A stretch of DNA of 64,000 bases. It comes from RBG-16-34-14 sp963798865. GTDB taxonomy: Bacteria; Bacteroidota; Ignavibacteria; Ignavibacteriales; Ignavibacteriaceae. Shown here piece by piece: positions 27,781-36,505 of the stretch. The translations under genes and the position numbers were made by a program. The stretch lies in assembly GCA_963798865.1 (NCBI GenBank), contig CAWCVZ010000004.1, positions 1,364,001-1,428,000 on the forward strand, read 5' to 3'. Under the pieces are notes generated by a model, which saw only the letters and a program-made list of their open reading frames with translations, searched no databases and was not told the DNA's origin. How positions within the stretch are numbered: position 1 is the stretch's first letter; the number at the start of each line of letters is the position of its first letter.

Positions 27781-27873
27781 ATGAAACATATTACAAACAT
27801 TGCATTTGATAAACATAACCAAGTCGTGCCGGAAATTCGGAATTGGAAATGGAAACAGGACAATAGAGATTGA
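27781..27873 (+). pseudogene. Fossil 3' end of a second phosphoketolase gene
   Basis: A 30-codon frame ends VVPEIRNWKWKQDNRD, which matches the C-terminal MPEIRNWKWK of the phosphoketolase 1.4 kb upstream, followed by a stop at the same place. The DNA differs at third positions, so it is an older or horizontally acquired copy, not a recent duplication. Only about the last 15 codons align clearly. It fills the gap between the DUF2254 and exchanger genes. Confidence 0.6.
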
Positions 27874-28880
27874 TAACAGTACCATTAGCTACACTCATAT
27901 TTTTTTTAAGTATTGTCTTGATGACAATATCCAGTTTTATTCTTAGCGGGAGTCTTAAAAAACTCAAATTGCATTTCCATGTGTCGGGAGGATTGCTGGG
28001 CATGCTTGTTGCGTTAAGTGCAGCCACCCCTGAAATTTCATCCGCAGTCACCGCTTTATTCATTAAACAGCATGATATTGGCGTAGGCATCATCATCGGC
28101 TCAAACATTTTCAACCTGGCTGCTTTATTAGGGATATGCGTATTGGTTGCGGGTAAATTGCCGCTAAAAAGACAGTCCACGATATTTAATGGAGCAATTT
28201 CGTTACTAGTAACCCTGGTGCTGATTTTATTAATACTCAAATTCATTTCCGCTTCGGTTAGTATTGTATTATTGGTGCTTCTGCTGGTTCCCTATGCGAT
28301 CGCTTCGGATTTAAAACCCAATGGAATGAAAAAATGGAAGTTGCCTGAAAAAGTCCGCACGTTTTTGACCCGGGCAATTGCTTCCACCAGCAATGCTTCA
28401 AAGAGCCAAAATACTGAAGTACCGAAATCATGGTCCTGGGCATGGATAGGATCCGCTGCGCTCATTGTTATAATTATTACAAGCATGGGAATGGTTCGTT
28501 CCGCTGTTTTTTTAAGCACTGCATGGGGACTGAACAAAACTATAATAGGTGTACTTGTTCTTGCCCTTTTTACCGGTATCCCGGATGTTATAACAGCTAT
28601 TAAACTAGCTCTTGATGGCAAGGGAATTTCCGTCATGAGCGAAGCTCTGAACAGCAATAACTTAAATATCCTGTTTGGAATATGCGTTCCTGCGATAATA
28701 TTTGGTCTTGGTACACTGGGAAGTCTGACTGTTTTTTCAGTTTGGTGGCTTATCGGCATCACGGTAATAAACCTGGTTATTTTATTTTTTAAGAAAGGAT
28801 TTACAAGGATGAGCGGAGCGCTTAGCGTTGGATTGTACTTGATGTTTATCATTATTGTGATTGGGTGGAAATCATTTTAA
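27870..28880 (+). CDS. Sodium/calcium exchanger family membrane protein
   Basis: A 336-residue integral membrane protein with about ten helices in two inverted halves, joined by a cytosolic loop (around residues 155-190). The alpha repeats that bind cations are visible: ALSAATPEISSAVTAL followed by GIIIGSNIFNL in the first half, and LFTGIPDVITAIKLAL with NSNNLNILFG in the second. The acidic residue of each (Glu in TPE, Asp in IPD) is kept. The family exchanges Ca2+ or other cations for Na+ or H+. The start is TTG 27870, since a stop lies just upstream and AAACAGGA precedes it. It is co-oriented with the island genes. Confidence 0.88.
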   Translation: MITVPLATLIFFLSIVLMTISSFILSGSLKKLKLHFHVSGGLLGMLVALSAATPEISSAVTALFIKQHDIGVGIIIGSNIFNLAALLGICVLVAGKLPLKRQSTIFNGAISLLVTLVLILLILKFISASVSIVLLVLLLVPYAIASDLKPNGMKKWKLPEKVRTFLTRAIASTSNASKSQNTEVPKSWSWAWIGSAALIVIIITSMGMVRSAVFLSTAWGLNKTIIGVLVLALFTGIPDVITAIKLALDGKGISVMSEALNSNNLNILFGICVPAIIFGLGTLGSLTVFSVWWLIGITVINLVILFFKKGFTRMSGALSVGLYLMFIIIVIGWKSF

Positions 28881-28886
28881 ATATTT

Positions 28887-29130
28887 ATGTCAAAAAAAAC
28901 ATATACATATTTTGAACTCGAGGATGAGAAGAGAGAGGTTCACAAGAAACTGTTCGGCATCATCTTCTGCATCGAAGCATTGAATGTGGAAAAAATACTT
29001 TGCTAATATTCCAGAGAATAAACCTGAATATGTACAATTAATAATTGATAAAATTACAAAGGAATCAAAGTTGAAGTTAAATGATATTATAGGCTCTGCA
29101 AATATTTTATTTGCAATGTTAATCACTTAA
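28887..29130 (+). CDS. Small hypothetical protein, split by a frameshift at an A-run (28990-28995)
   Basis: The frame from ATG 28887 (MSKKTYTYFELEDEKREVHK) stops at 29004, but one base shifted at the A6 run near 28990 it continues as YFANIPENKPEYVQLIIDK to TAA 29128-29130. Joined, this gives about 81 residues that look like one coherent helical protein (EDEKREVHKKLFGIIF ... LNDIIGSANILFAML). No family recognised. The first seven bases of the gap follow the exchanger stop directly. The rest of the gap to 29226 holds nothing else recognisable. Confidence 0.5.
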
Positions 29131-29226
29131 AAAATAGGTAGAAAATTTTAATCATTAATTCGAACGATGAGGGCAGTCACTGCCACAAATCGTTAAAGTC
29201 AACCAAAATCAAAACAGGAAAAAACT

Positions 29227-29595
29227 ATGAATATCCAAATCAATACCGGACATAATATACAGGGAAATGAAGCGTTAATTGCTAAATTCAGCAGCACAAT
29301 TAAGAGCGCATTAATTAGAATGAGTGATCACATTACCAAGGTGGAAGTCCATCTGAAAGATGAAGACGGCGATAAGAAAGGAAAGAACGATAAACGATGC
29401 ATGATAGAAGCACATATAGAAGGACGTCAACCCATCGTTGTTACAGAGCATGCTGACACATTGAACCAGGCACTCGACGGCGCCCTCGATAAATTAATAA
29501 GTATGATAGAAAGCATCCTTGGTCGCCAACGCGATCAAAGAAGCCGCAAAACTGAACAATCCGAACCTGAGCTGATATTTCCCGAGAGGAAGTAA
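29227..29595 (+). CDS. Ribosome hibernation-promoting factor (HPF/RaiA family)
   Basis: A 122-residue protein of the short HPF/YfiA type, which binds the decoding region of the 30S subunit and stops translation in resting or starved cells. Family features are MNIQINTGHNIQGNE at the start, VEVHLKDEDGDKKG, CMIEAHIEGRQPIVVTEHA, and the helix DGALDKLISMIES; the C-terminus is basic and then acidic (RQRDQRSRKTEQSEPE). It lacks the dimerising domain of the long form. Its place beside phosphoketolase, acetate kinase and ion transporters supports a low-energy or stress role for the island. Confidence 0.92.
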   Translation: MNIQINTGHNIQGNEALIAKFSSTIKSALIRMSDHITKVEVHLKDEDGDKKGKNDKRCMIEAHIEGRQPIVVTEHADTLNQALDGALDKLISMIESILGRQRDQRSRKTEQSEPELIFPERK

Positions 29596-29632
29596 TTTGC
29601 ATTAGCATGTCTAAAATAGAAAGGAAAGGAAA

Positions 29633-29818
29633 GTGAACACAAATGTTCCGCAGCATGTTGGTAAACGGAAAAACAGTACCCCATATTGGAAACGAGCTCA
29701 TCACGACTGGAAATTCTGGATCGCAATCATATTGATGCTTGCTGCTATGGTTATCTATGTGAAGACGAACGACTTATCCGTTCGTCCTCACAACCAGATG
29801 CAGCAAAAGGTTCCGTAA
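29633..29818 (+). CDS. Small single-helix membrane protein (61 aa)
   Basis: A 61-residue protein with one membrane helix at about residues 28-43 (FWIAIILMLAAMVIYV) after a basic N-terminus (HVGKRKNS, KRAHHDWK), so the N-terminus is probably cytosolic. The start is GTG 29633 with GGAAAGGAAA directly upstream. Family not recognised. It lies 37 bases after the hibernation factor gene and may share its transcript. An overlapping frame at 29686 is a shadow. Confidence 0.65.
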   Translation: MNTNVPQHVGKRKNSTPYWKRAHHDWKFWIAIILMLAAMVIYVKTNDLSVRPHNQMQQKVP

Positions 29819-29934
29819 TTGAAAACGAAAACATAGCGCTGACATATAAGATAAAATTATTTTATAGAATCTTGATGATATGGTCGTTGCTTTTTACAAC
29901 TTGACTATGCAATGCAAAGATGGAATAGATAAAT

Positions 29935-30943
29935 ATGAAAGATCATTTAATGAATCAAATAGATTTGTACCCACTTAAATTCGACCCGATCTATCAGTAC
30001 CGGCTCTGGGGCGGAAGACGTTTAGCAGACTTGCTAACTGTGCCACTACCGGGTGATGGTCCGATTGGTGAAGCCTGGTTACTAAGCGACCGTGATGACC
30101 AAACTAGCCGCGTTGCAAATGGATTTCACAAAGGAGAGACTATCGGTCAATTGATGGAACAGTTTCCTGAACAATTGTTAGGAAAACTTGCTGGTCGTTT
30201 CAAAAGATTTCCTCTTCTGCTAAAGTTTCTTGACGTCAGCAAAATGCTTTCGGTACAGGTACATCCCACGGATACAAATACTGACCTTTTGCCGGCAGGC
30301 GAGACGGGCAAGACCGAAGCCTGGGTTGTACTGAAAGCGGGAAATGAAAGCCGCATATATGCAGGCTTGAAACCTGGTACAACGGCAAACGATCTGCGGC
30401 AAGGACTAAGAAATGAAACTGTAGCGGACAACCTATCTTACTTCATTCCTAAGCCCGGCGACGGTGTCTTCATTTCTGCCGGAACGGTTCATGCTTTGGG
30501 CGGCGACGTTGTAGGTGTTTGAGATTCAGGAGAACAGCGATGTAACTTTTCGCTTGTACGACTGGAACCATGTCGACACCAAAACAGGCAAGCCAAGACC
30601 ACTGCAAGTTGAGCAGGCGCTTTCCTGTATTAATTTTAAACAAGGGGAAGTACGACCGATAGTGCCGGTAGTCGAAGAGGTTAAGCCGGTGCTGCGGGAG
30701 AGGCTTTTCCTATGTAAACATTTTGGTCTATGGCGGCTCAATGGAGAATTACCGTTCAAGATTGGCGAAGTGGAAAAGCCACGTGTTATAGTGTGCATCG
30801 AAGGCGATGGGCAGTTGGAAAATAATAGCAAAAATTATGACATCGTAAAAGGCGACGTACTGCTCATCCCGGCTTCGGTAGGGGCATGTATTTTTCGACC
30901 GCACACTTCAGCGATTGTATTGGAAATTTCACTACCGGAATAA
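29935..30943 (+). CDS. manA: Mannose-6-phosphate isomerase, class I type, split by a frameshift near 30517
   Basis: Interconverts mannose-6-phosphate and fructose-6-phosphate with a zinc ion. The first frame (29935-30522) has YQYRLWGGRRL, SVQVHPTD with the metal-binding His residues, GKTEAWVVL and SAGTVHALGGDVV. The second frame, read from about 30517 to 30943, continues FEIQENSDVTFRLYDW and ends in the cupin C-terminal domain (LLIPASVGACIF). Joined, it is about 335 residues, normal for the class. The halves overlap by only a few bases, so a one-base error is the likely cause. With the PMM-like HAD and GH130 that follow, it forms a mannose-use group. Confidence 0.92.
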
Positions 30944-31024
30944 TTAATAACAAGATGGCAATGATATAATTAATAATATTAGAAACGTGAATTGCTTTGA
31001 CAGGAATTACAAGGTGAAATAATA

Positions 31025-31774
31025 ATGAAAAAACTAATTGTATATGATCTGGACGGTACACTTGCAGAAAGTAAATCGTCTCTTGATAAAGAAATGTCGG
31101 CACTGCTTCACGACCTTCTCGGTATCGTTAAAGTTGCAGTAATTTCCGGAGGAGGTTGGCCGCAGTTTGAAAAACAACTACTCTCTAATCTTCCCAAAGA
31201 CGAACGCCTGAAGAATCTTTCACTTCTCCCAACTTGTGGAACAAAGTTTTATAAATACGATGGGGATTGGGAAAAAATCTATTCGGAAGATTTCACAGCA
31301 GATGAAAGTAAAAAAATTAAAACTGCTTTTAAAAAAGCGCTCGAAGAAGCGGGTTTCAAAGTTAAAAAAATTTGGGGAGAGATAATTGAAGATCGAGGTA
31401 GCCAGATAACATATTCAGCATTAGGACAACAAGCACCTTTAGAAGAAAAGAAAAAATGGGATCCTGATTTCGCCAAGCGAAAGAAAATAAAATCAATTCT
31501 TGACCCTTTAATTCCCGGATTCTCTGTTCGATTGGGTGGTGCAACATCCATTGATGTCACCAAACCAGGTATTGACAAGGCTTACGGGATTGGAAAGCTG
31601 CGGGACATTCTTGGCATTTCAATAAAAGAGATGATATTCATAGGTGATGCTTTATTCCCCGGCGGGAATGATTATCCGGCTGAAGAAGCGGGTGTTGTTG
31701 CTATCGCTGTTAAGGATCCTAATGAAACTAAAAGAGTTACTGAAACAATCATCGCTTGTTTAGATAGCGATTAG
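31025..31774 (+). CDS. HAD-IIB hydrolase, phosphomannomutase-like
   Basis: A 249-residue HAD phosphatase with a C2B-type cap. Motif I is VYDLDGTLAES (Asp8, Asp10), motif II is VISGGG, motif III Lys is in VTKPGIDKAYG, and motif IV is FIGDALFPGGNDYPAEEAG. The overall pattern and PTCGTKFYKYDG resemble eukaryotic-type phosphomannomutase (PMM), which isomerises mannose-1-phosphate and mannose-6-phosphate through an aspartyl-phosphate. A simple sugar phosphatase cannot be excluded. Its place between manA and GH130 fits conversion of the mannose-1-phosphate released by GH130 into mannose-6-phosphate for ManA. Confidence 0.87.
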   Translation: MKKLIVYDLDGTLAESKSSLDKEMSALLHDLLGIVKVAVISGGGWPQFEKQLLSNLPKDERLKNLSLLPTCGTKFYKYDGDWEKIYSEDFTADESKKIKTAFKKALEEAGFKVKKIWGEIIEDRGSQITYSALGQQAPLEEKKKWDPDFAKRKKIKSILDPLIPGFSVRLGGATSIDVTKPGIDKAYGIGKLRDILGISIKEMIFIGDALFPGGNDYPAEEAGVVAIAVKDPNETKRVTETIIACLDSD

Positions 31775-31807
31775 CAATAGACATCTATTATAATAAAAGA
31801 GAATTTG

Positions 31808-32917
31808 ATGAATGAATTTAAATTGAAGCGGCTGGGAAAAATAATGGAACCTGAACAGGGTAATCCGCAGGAAGTTGAAGGTGTCTTGAATCCGGCAGCC
31901 GTTCGCGGTCCTGATAGCGAGCTTTACCTGTTTCCACGTCTTGTAGCGAAGGGTAATTATTCGCGTATCGGCATAGCAAAGGTAAAGTTTAATGGGGCGG
32001 GTGACCCGACAGGTGTTGAACGGCTCGGCATAGCTTTGGAACCGGAGGCTGATTATGAACTACGACCCGATGGCAGCGGCGGATGCGAGGATCCCCGCAT
32101 TACTTTTATGGAACGCTTCCAAAACTATTTGATGACTTACACAGCAAATTCACCCATAGGCCCGCGCATCGCTTTTGCAGTATCTAAAGATTTGTTTTAC
32201 TGGAAGCGACTAGGGCTGGCGACTTTTGAGCCTTATGACGGTATCGATTTCGTTCACGTGGATAACAAGGATGCCAGCGTCTTCCCTATCGCTATTCCCA
32301 ATCACGCTGGAAAAATGCAAATAGCTATAATCCATCGCCCTCTTTTCCGTGGTACTCGTCCGGAGGAAACTGTCCGCAAGTCCGAATCCCGTATGGTAGA
32401 TCTTGATCATGAAAGTATTTGGATTTCTTATTGTCCGATGGCATTGGAAGGTCTTGAACCACATCAACTCGGACTGTTTAATTCGCATCACCGCCTGGCA
32501 ACGCCGGTATCGCCATGGGAAAGATTAAAAATCGGCGGCGGCACTCCGCCTGTTCTAACAAGGCACGGCTGGCTTATCATTTACCACGGGGTAAGCGAAA
32601 TAGCAGAGGCAGGCAAAGATGGGAGCAAACTTTGTTACTCAGCTGGGGCAATGATACTTTCGAAGGAACACCCGCGCACAATTCGCTATCGTTCAGTGAA
32701 GCCGGTGTTAAAGCCGGAACTGCCGCAAGAACGCCAGGGAATCATTGACAATGTTGTGTTCCCTACCGGCATCGACAGGCGTGACGACCTTGGTTCACCA
32801 GATCGCTTTGATGTCTATTATGGAATGGCGGATAACAGGATTGGCGTTGCACGACTTGATGTGCCGGATATCCTTCCAGCGGAAGGTGTAGCCGACTCAC
32901 CTGAAGCAACAGTTTAA
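31808..32917 (+). CDS. Glycoside hydrolase family 130 protein (beta-mannoside phosphorylase type)
   Basis: A 369-residue five-bladed beta-propeller enzyme. GH130 members cleave beta-mannosides, mostly by phosphorolysis to mannose-1-phosphate, some by hydrolysis. Visible signatures are VLNPAAVRGPDSELYLFPR, GGCEDPRITF (with the acidic catalytic residue), GGGTPPVLTRHGWLIIYHG and VVFPTGIDRRDD near the C-terminus. The start is ATG 31808; TTG 31805 adds one residue. No signal peptide, so it is cytosolic. The phosphate-binding residues cannot be assigned with certainty here, so phosphorylase against hydrolase is open. It follows the PMM-like HAD by 33 bases. Confidence 0.9.
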   Translation: MNEFKLKRLGKIMEPEQGNPQEVEGVLNPAAVRGPDSELYLFPRLVAKGNYSRIGIAKVKFNGAGDPTGVERLGIALEPEADYELRPDGSGGCEDPRITFMERFQNYLMTYTANSPIGPRIAFAVSKDLFYWKRLGLATFEPYDGIDFVHVDNKDASVFPIAIPNHAGKMQIAIIHRPLFRGTRPEETVRKSESRMVDLDHESIWISYCPMALEGLEPHQLGLFNSHHRLATPVSPWERLKIGGGTPPVLTRHGWLIIYHGVSEIAEAGKDGSKLCYSAGAMILSKEHPRTIRYRSVKPVLKPELPQERQGIIDNVVFPTGIDRRDDLGSPDRFDVYYGMADNRIGVARLDVPDILPAEGVADSPEATV

Positions 32918-32953
32918 TACAAAATATTTTGAAAATTCAATAGGAGAAAAAAT

Positions 32954-33319
32954 ATGTTAAAAATAATGAGTGATTTACCAGACAATGTTCTGGGTATTTC
33001 CGCGGATGGTAAAATAACCGGAACAGATTATGAAACTGTTTTAATTCCTGCTGTGGAGAAAAAATTGAAAGCAAACAAAAAAATCCGGATGATATACCAG
33101 CTTGGAACCAACTTTACCGGATTTGATCTAAATGCTATGCTTGATGATGCTAAGATGGGAATGAAACATTTATCTTCATGGGAAAGAGTTGCATTTGTAT
33201 CTGATCATGAACTGATAAATACTTTTGCAAAATTCTTTGGCTATATGCTATCCTGTGAGCTTCGTATATTTAAAAATTCTGAATTGGATGAAGCAAAAAA
33301 ATGGATCAAAGAAAATTGA
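32954..33319 (+). CDS. SpoIIAA-like / STAS-related domain protein
   Basis: A 121-residue protein of the SpoIIAA-like group (DUF3478, CRAL-TRIO/STAS-like fold). Characteristic elements are LPDNVLGISADGKITGTDYETVL at the start (cut here to NVLGISADGKIT), IRMIYQLGTNFTGFD and the end WIKEN. The phosphorylatable Ser of true anti-sigma antagonists is not conserved, so a partner-switch role is not supported; lipid binding has been proposed for relatives. It lies 17 bases before the P-type ATPase gene and has a good AATAGGAGAAAA ribosome-binding site. Probably co-transcribed with the ATPase. Confidence 0.88.
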   Translation: MLKIMSDLPDNVLGISADGKITGTDYETVLIPAVEKKLKANKKIRMIYQLGTNFTGFDLNAMLDDAKMGMKHLSSWERVAFVSDHELINTFAKFFGYMLSCELRIFKNSELDEAKKWIKEN

Positions 33320-33335
33320 AAGGAGAATACCTGAT

Positions 33336-36329
33336 ATGAAAACCAAAACTGATCAGTCTAAGTCTCCCGAACCGAAATCAAATACAAAGGAAGATTTGAA
33401 ATCTATGCCTTTGGCGGAAGTGGAGAAAAAACTGGAATCATCTCCGGATGGTCTCACTCAAGCCGAGGCAGAGAAACGGTTGGCTCAATATGGACCTAAT
33501 GAGATTGAAGAAAAGAAAACCAATATGTTCCTTAAATTCCTTACTTATTTTTGGGGACCCATACCGTGGATGATCGAAGCAGCTGTTATCCTTTCGGCTG
33601 TAGCAAGGCATTGGCCGGATTTTTTTATCATCCTCCTTTTGCTTGCTGCCAATGCAGTAGTCGGATTCTGGGAAGAACGTCAGGCAGGTAATGCAATTGA
33701 AGCATTGAAGGCTAAGCTGGCGGTCAAGGCAAGGGTAAAACGTGATGGGAAATGGATCACTCCAGCTGCGCGTGAATTAGTGCCTGGCGATGTTATTCGA
33801 TTGCGCCTTGGTGATATTGTTCCTGCTGATGCACGTTTGCTGGATGGCGATCCGGTTGAAGTTGATCAATCGGCATTGACAGGTGAGTCATTACCTGTCG
33901 AACGCAAATCCGGCGAAGCTTTGTTTTCCGGTTCGATTATTCGGCGTGGTGAAATCGGCGCACTGATTTATGCTACGGGTACGAATACATACTTCGGAAA
34001 GACTGCACAATTAGTTCAGGAAGCTCATACGGTCAGCCATTTTCAAAAGGCGGTTTTGAAAATAGGTAATTACCTCATCGTCCTCGCAGTGGCTCTTGTA
34101 GCGGTGATTGTTACTGTAGCTATTTTACGCGGCGACCCGATACTCACCACATTACAGTTTGCCCTGGTGCTTACAGTTGCTGCAATCCCGGTTGCGATGC
34201 CGACGGTGTTGTCAGTTACAATGGCGGTAGGCGCACGATTATTAGCAAAGAAAAAAGCGATTGTAAGCAAGTTGGTAGCCATCGAAGAATTAGCGGGCGT
34301 GGATGTGCTGTGCGCCGACAAGACCGGCACTCTTACCCAAAACAAACTTACTCTTGGCGATCCTTTCAGTGTTAACAATATTCCTACAGAACAAGTCATC
34401 CTTTATGGCGCACTTGCATCGCGCGCTGAAAATAACGACACCATAGACCTGGCTGTACTGGGCGGACTGAAAAACAAGGATTCGTTAAAGGATTATGAAG
34501 CGGTTCATTTTATGCCGTTCGACCCTGTGCATAAACGTACCGAAGCTACTGTCAAAACCAAAGAGGGAAAAACATTCAAGGTGACCAAGGGAGCGCCGCA
34601 GGTAATTTTAAAATTGACTTCGAATGCAGGACAGATAAAATCCGCTGTCGACAAAGCAGTAAACGAATTCGCAGCTCGAGGTTTTCGATCATTAGGTGTT
34701 GCGAGAGCCGAAGGTGACGGGCAATGGCAGTTTGTTGGTGTGCTGCCCTTGTTTGATCCGCCGCGTGAAGATGCAAAGACAACAATTAAGACTGCGGGAG
34801 AAATGGGTGTTAAGATCAAGATGGTTACGGGCGATGCACTTGCCATAGCCAAAGAAACCGCCCAAAAGTTGGACATGGGCACAAATATTCTTGATGCCGC
34901 CAGCCTGGGCGACTCAAAAAAGAAGGAGACAACGGAGGTTTCCGAGTCCATCGAAAATGCCGATGGTTTCGCTCAGGTATTTCCTGAACACAAGTTCCAC
35001 ATAGTAGATGTTCTGCAGAAGCGCGGACATATTGTCGGAATGACAGGCGACGGAGTAAATGACGCTCCGGCACTGAAGAAAGCCGACTGCGGTATTGCTG
35101 TTTCGGACGCAACAGATGCGGCTCGTGCTGCGGCATCTATAGTTCTAATGACGCCGGGCCTGTCGGTAATTATTGATGCAATTAAAGAAAGCCGGAGAAT
35201 TTTCCAGCGGATGAACAGCTATGCGATCTACCGAATCGCCGAAACATTGCGAGTACTTTTTTTCATGACGCTGGCGATCCTGATCTTTAACTTTTATCCG
35301 TTGACGGCAGTGATGATCGTGATGCTTGCGCTGCTTAACGATGGCGCCATACTGTCTATCGCTTATGACAATGTTCATTACAAGGATAAGCCCGAAGCAT
35401 GGAACATGCGCATGGTGCTTGGCATCTCAACGGTTCTGGGCGTCATCGGGGTCATAGCCGCCTTCGGTTTGTTTTATCTTGGTGAACGCGTATTTCACCT
35501 TGATCGTGCACACATCCAAACGCTGATGTATTTGAAACTTTCAGTGGCAGGACATCTGACAATCTTCCTCACCCGTACGCGTAAACCGTTCTGGTCCATA
35601 CGCCCTGCGAAGATTTTATGGATAGCAGTACTCGGTACGCAAATCGTGGCAACGCTGATAGCTGTTTATGGATTTTTTATGACGCCGCTTGGCTGGGGTT
35701 GGGCAGGGTTCGTTTGGGGCTATGCCCTTGTTTGGTTCCTCCTGAATGATCGTGTAAAACTTCTCGCTTACAGGATTTTTGATCCCATAAAAAACAAAGC
35801 AACAGCCAATTTGACTCCGCAGATTGCTAAGCGAGCTTATGAACTTTATGAAGAAGGTGGGAGCAAAGATGGACGAGCTGATCAGGATTGGAAGAAGGCA
35901 GAACAGGAAATTCGAAAAGCCAAACCCAATAAACCTGATGTGAAAGATGAATCTAAACCTGATGCGAAAGATGAATCTAAACCTGATGTGAAAGATGAAT
36001 CTAAACCTGATGTGAAAGATGAAACTAAACCTGATACGAAAGATGAATCTAAACCTGATATGAAAGATGAAACTAAACCTGATATGAAAGATGAATCTAA
36101 ACCCGATGTGAAAGATGAATCTAAAACTGATGTGAAAGATGAATCTAAAACTGATGTGAAAGATGAATCTAAACCTGATGCTAAAACCAAAGCACCATCC
36201 GATTTGACTCCGGGGATGGTAAAGCGAGTTCATGAACTATATGAACAGCTAGGTCGTGAGGACGTTCGGGCAGTTGAAGATTTGGAGAAGGCGAAGCGGG
36301 AAAATCGAAAAGATGAAACTAATAAATAA
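33336..36329 (+). CDS. Plasma-membrane H+-ATPase-type P-type ATPase (IIIA) with repeat-bearing C-terminal tail
   Basis: A 997-residue P-type ATPase that would pump cations, most likely H+, at the cost of ATP. Motifs are TGES in the actuator domain, CADKTGTLTQNK with the phosphorylated Asp, KGAP, and MTGDGVNDAPALKKADCG in the P-domain. The start is ATG 33336 after AAAGGAGAA, since the upstream frame overlaps the SpoIIAA-like gene. The last 170 residues are unusual: two DUF2934-like modules (LTPQIAKRAYELYEEGG... and LTPGMVKRVHELYEQ...) flank ten 8-residue repeats of the KPDVKDES type. The tail is cytosolic and may regulate the pump, as C-terminal tails do in plant and fungal H+-ATPases; that is inference. 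Confidence 0.93.
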   Translation: MKTKTDQSKSPEPKSNTKEDLKSMPLAEVEKKLESSPDGLTQAEAEKRLAQYGPNEIEEKKTNMFLKFLTYFWGPIPWMIEAAVILSAVARHWPDFFIILLLLAANAVVGFWEERQAGNAIEALKAKLAVKARVKRDGKWITPAARELVPGDVIRLRLGDIVPADARLLDGDPVEVDQSALTGESLPVERKSGEALFSGSIIRRGEIGALIYATGTNTYFGKTAQLVQEAHTVSHFQKAVLKIGNYLIVLAVALVAVIVTVAILRGDPILTTLQFALVLTVAAIPVAMPTVLSVTMAVGARLLAKKKAIVSKLVAIEELAGVDVLCADKTGTLTQNKLTLGDPFSVNNIPTEQVILYGALASRAENNDTIDLAVLGGLKNKDSLKDYEAVHFMPFDPVHKRTEATVKTKEGKTFKVTKGAPQVILKLTSNAGQIKSAVDKAVNEFAARGFRSLGVARAEGDGQWQFVGVLPLFDPPREDAKTTIKTAGEMGVKIKMVTGDALAIAKETAQKLDMGTNILDAASLGDSKKKETTEVSESIENADGFAQVFPEHKFHIVDVLQKRGHIVGMTGDGVNDAPALKKADCGIAVSDATDAARAAASIVLMTPGLSVIIDAIKESRRIFQRMNSYAIYRIAETLRVLFFMTLAILIFNFYPLTAVMIVMLALLNDGAILSIAYDNVHYKDKPEAWNMRMVLGISTVLGVIGVIAAFGLFYLGERVFHLDRAHIQTLMYLKLSVAGHLTIFLTRTRKPFWSIRPAKILWIAVLGTQIVATLIAVYGFFMTPLGWGWAGFVWGYALVWFLLNDRVKLLAYRIFDPIKNKATANLTPQIAKRAYELYEEGGSKDGRADQDWKKAEQEIRKAKPNKPDVKDESKPDAKDESKPDVKDESKPDVKDETKPDTKDESKPDMKDETKPDMKDESKPDVKDESKTDVKDESKTDVKDESKPDAKTKAPSDLTPGMVKRVHELYEQLGREDVRAVEDLEKAKRENRKDETNK
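35931..36185 (+). repeat. 24-bp tandem repeat array encoding KPDVKDES-type repeats
   Basis: Ten full in-frame 24-bp units (35931-36170) and a partial unit (to 36185) encode KPD(V/A/T/M)KDE(S/T), with two KTD variants. They lie in the ATPase tail. The alternation of Lys and Asp gives a highly charged, probably disordered linker. Not a CRISPR array: units are adjacent with no spacers. Confidence 0.95.
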
Positions 36330-36505
36330 ACAAGCGTGAACAAAGTGACTTAGATTTTAGAAAAGATGAAAGTGAAAATCAATTCAACATTTTTTGTCAG
36401 ACTATACTCAAAGAAAAAATGACAAACATACAACCAAAGTTGGATGATTTTAGTCAAGCTGAGGTTAAATCGTGCTTACAAAAAAAATCAAAAATAAATT
36501 GAAAA

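Noticed and set aside
29686..29904. 72-residue frame overlapping the small membrane protein at 29633
   Set aside because: A shadow frame; the 29633 frame has the better ribosome-binding site and a membrane helix.
33225..33335. Longer N-terminus of the P-type ATPase from ATG 33225
   Set aside because: It overlaps the SpoIIAA-like gene by about 95 bases and has no family similarity; ATG 33336 has AAAGGAGAA before it.
35931..36185. CRISPR-like array
   Set aside because: Units are contiguous, in frame and 24 bp long with no spacers. They encode a charged protein repeat.
35616..36233. Long minus-strand frame with repetitive Phe-Arg-Phe-Ile protein
   Set aside because: It is the antisense of the 24-bp repeat array, with no start signal or family.
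36419..36505. Short frame of 28 codons in the gap before the antiporter
   Set aside because: No good ribosome-binding site, no family, low-complexity ending in Lys. No evidence beyond an open frame.
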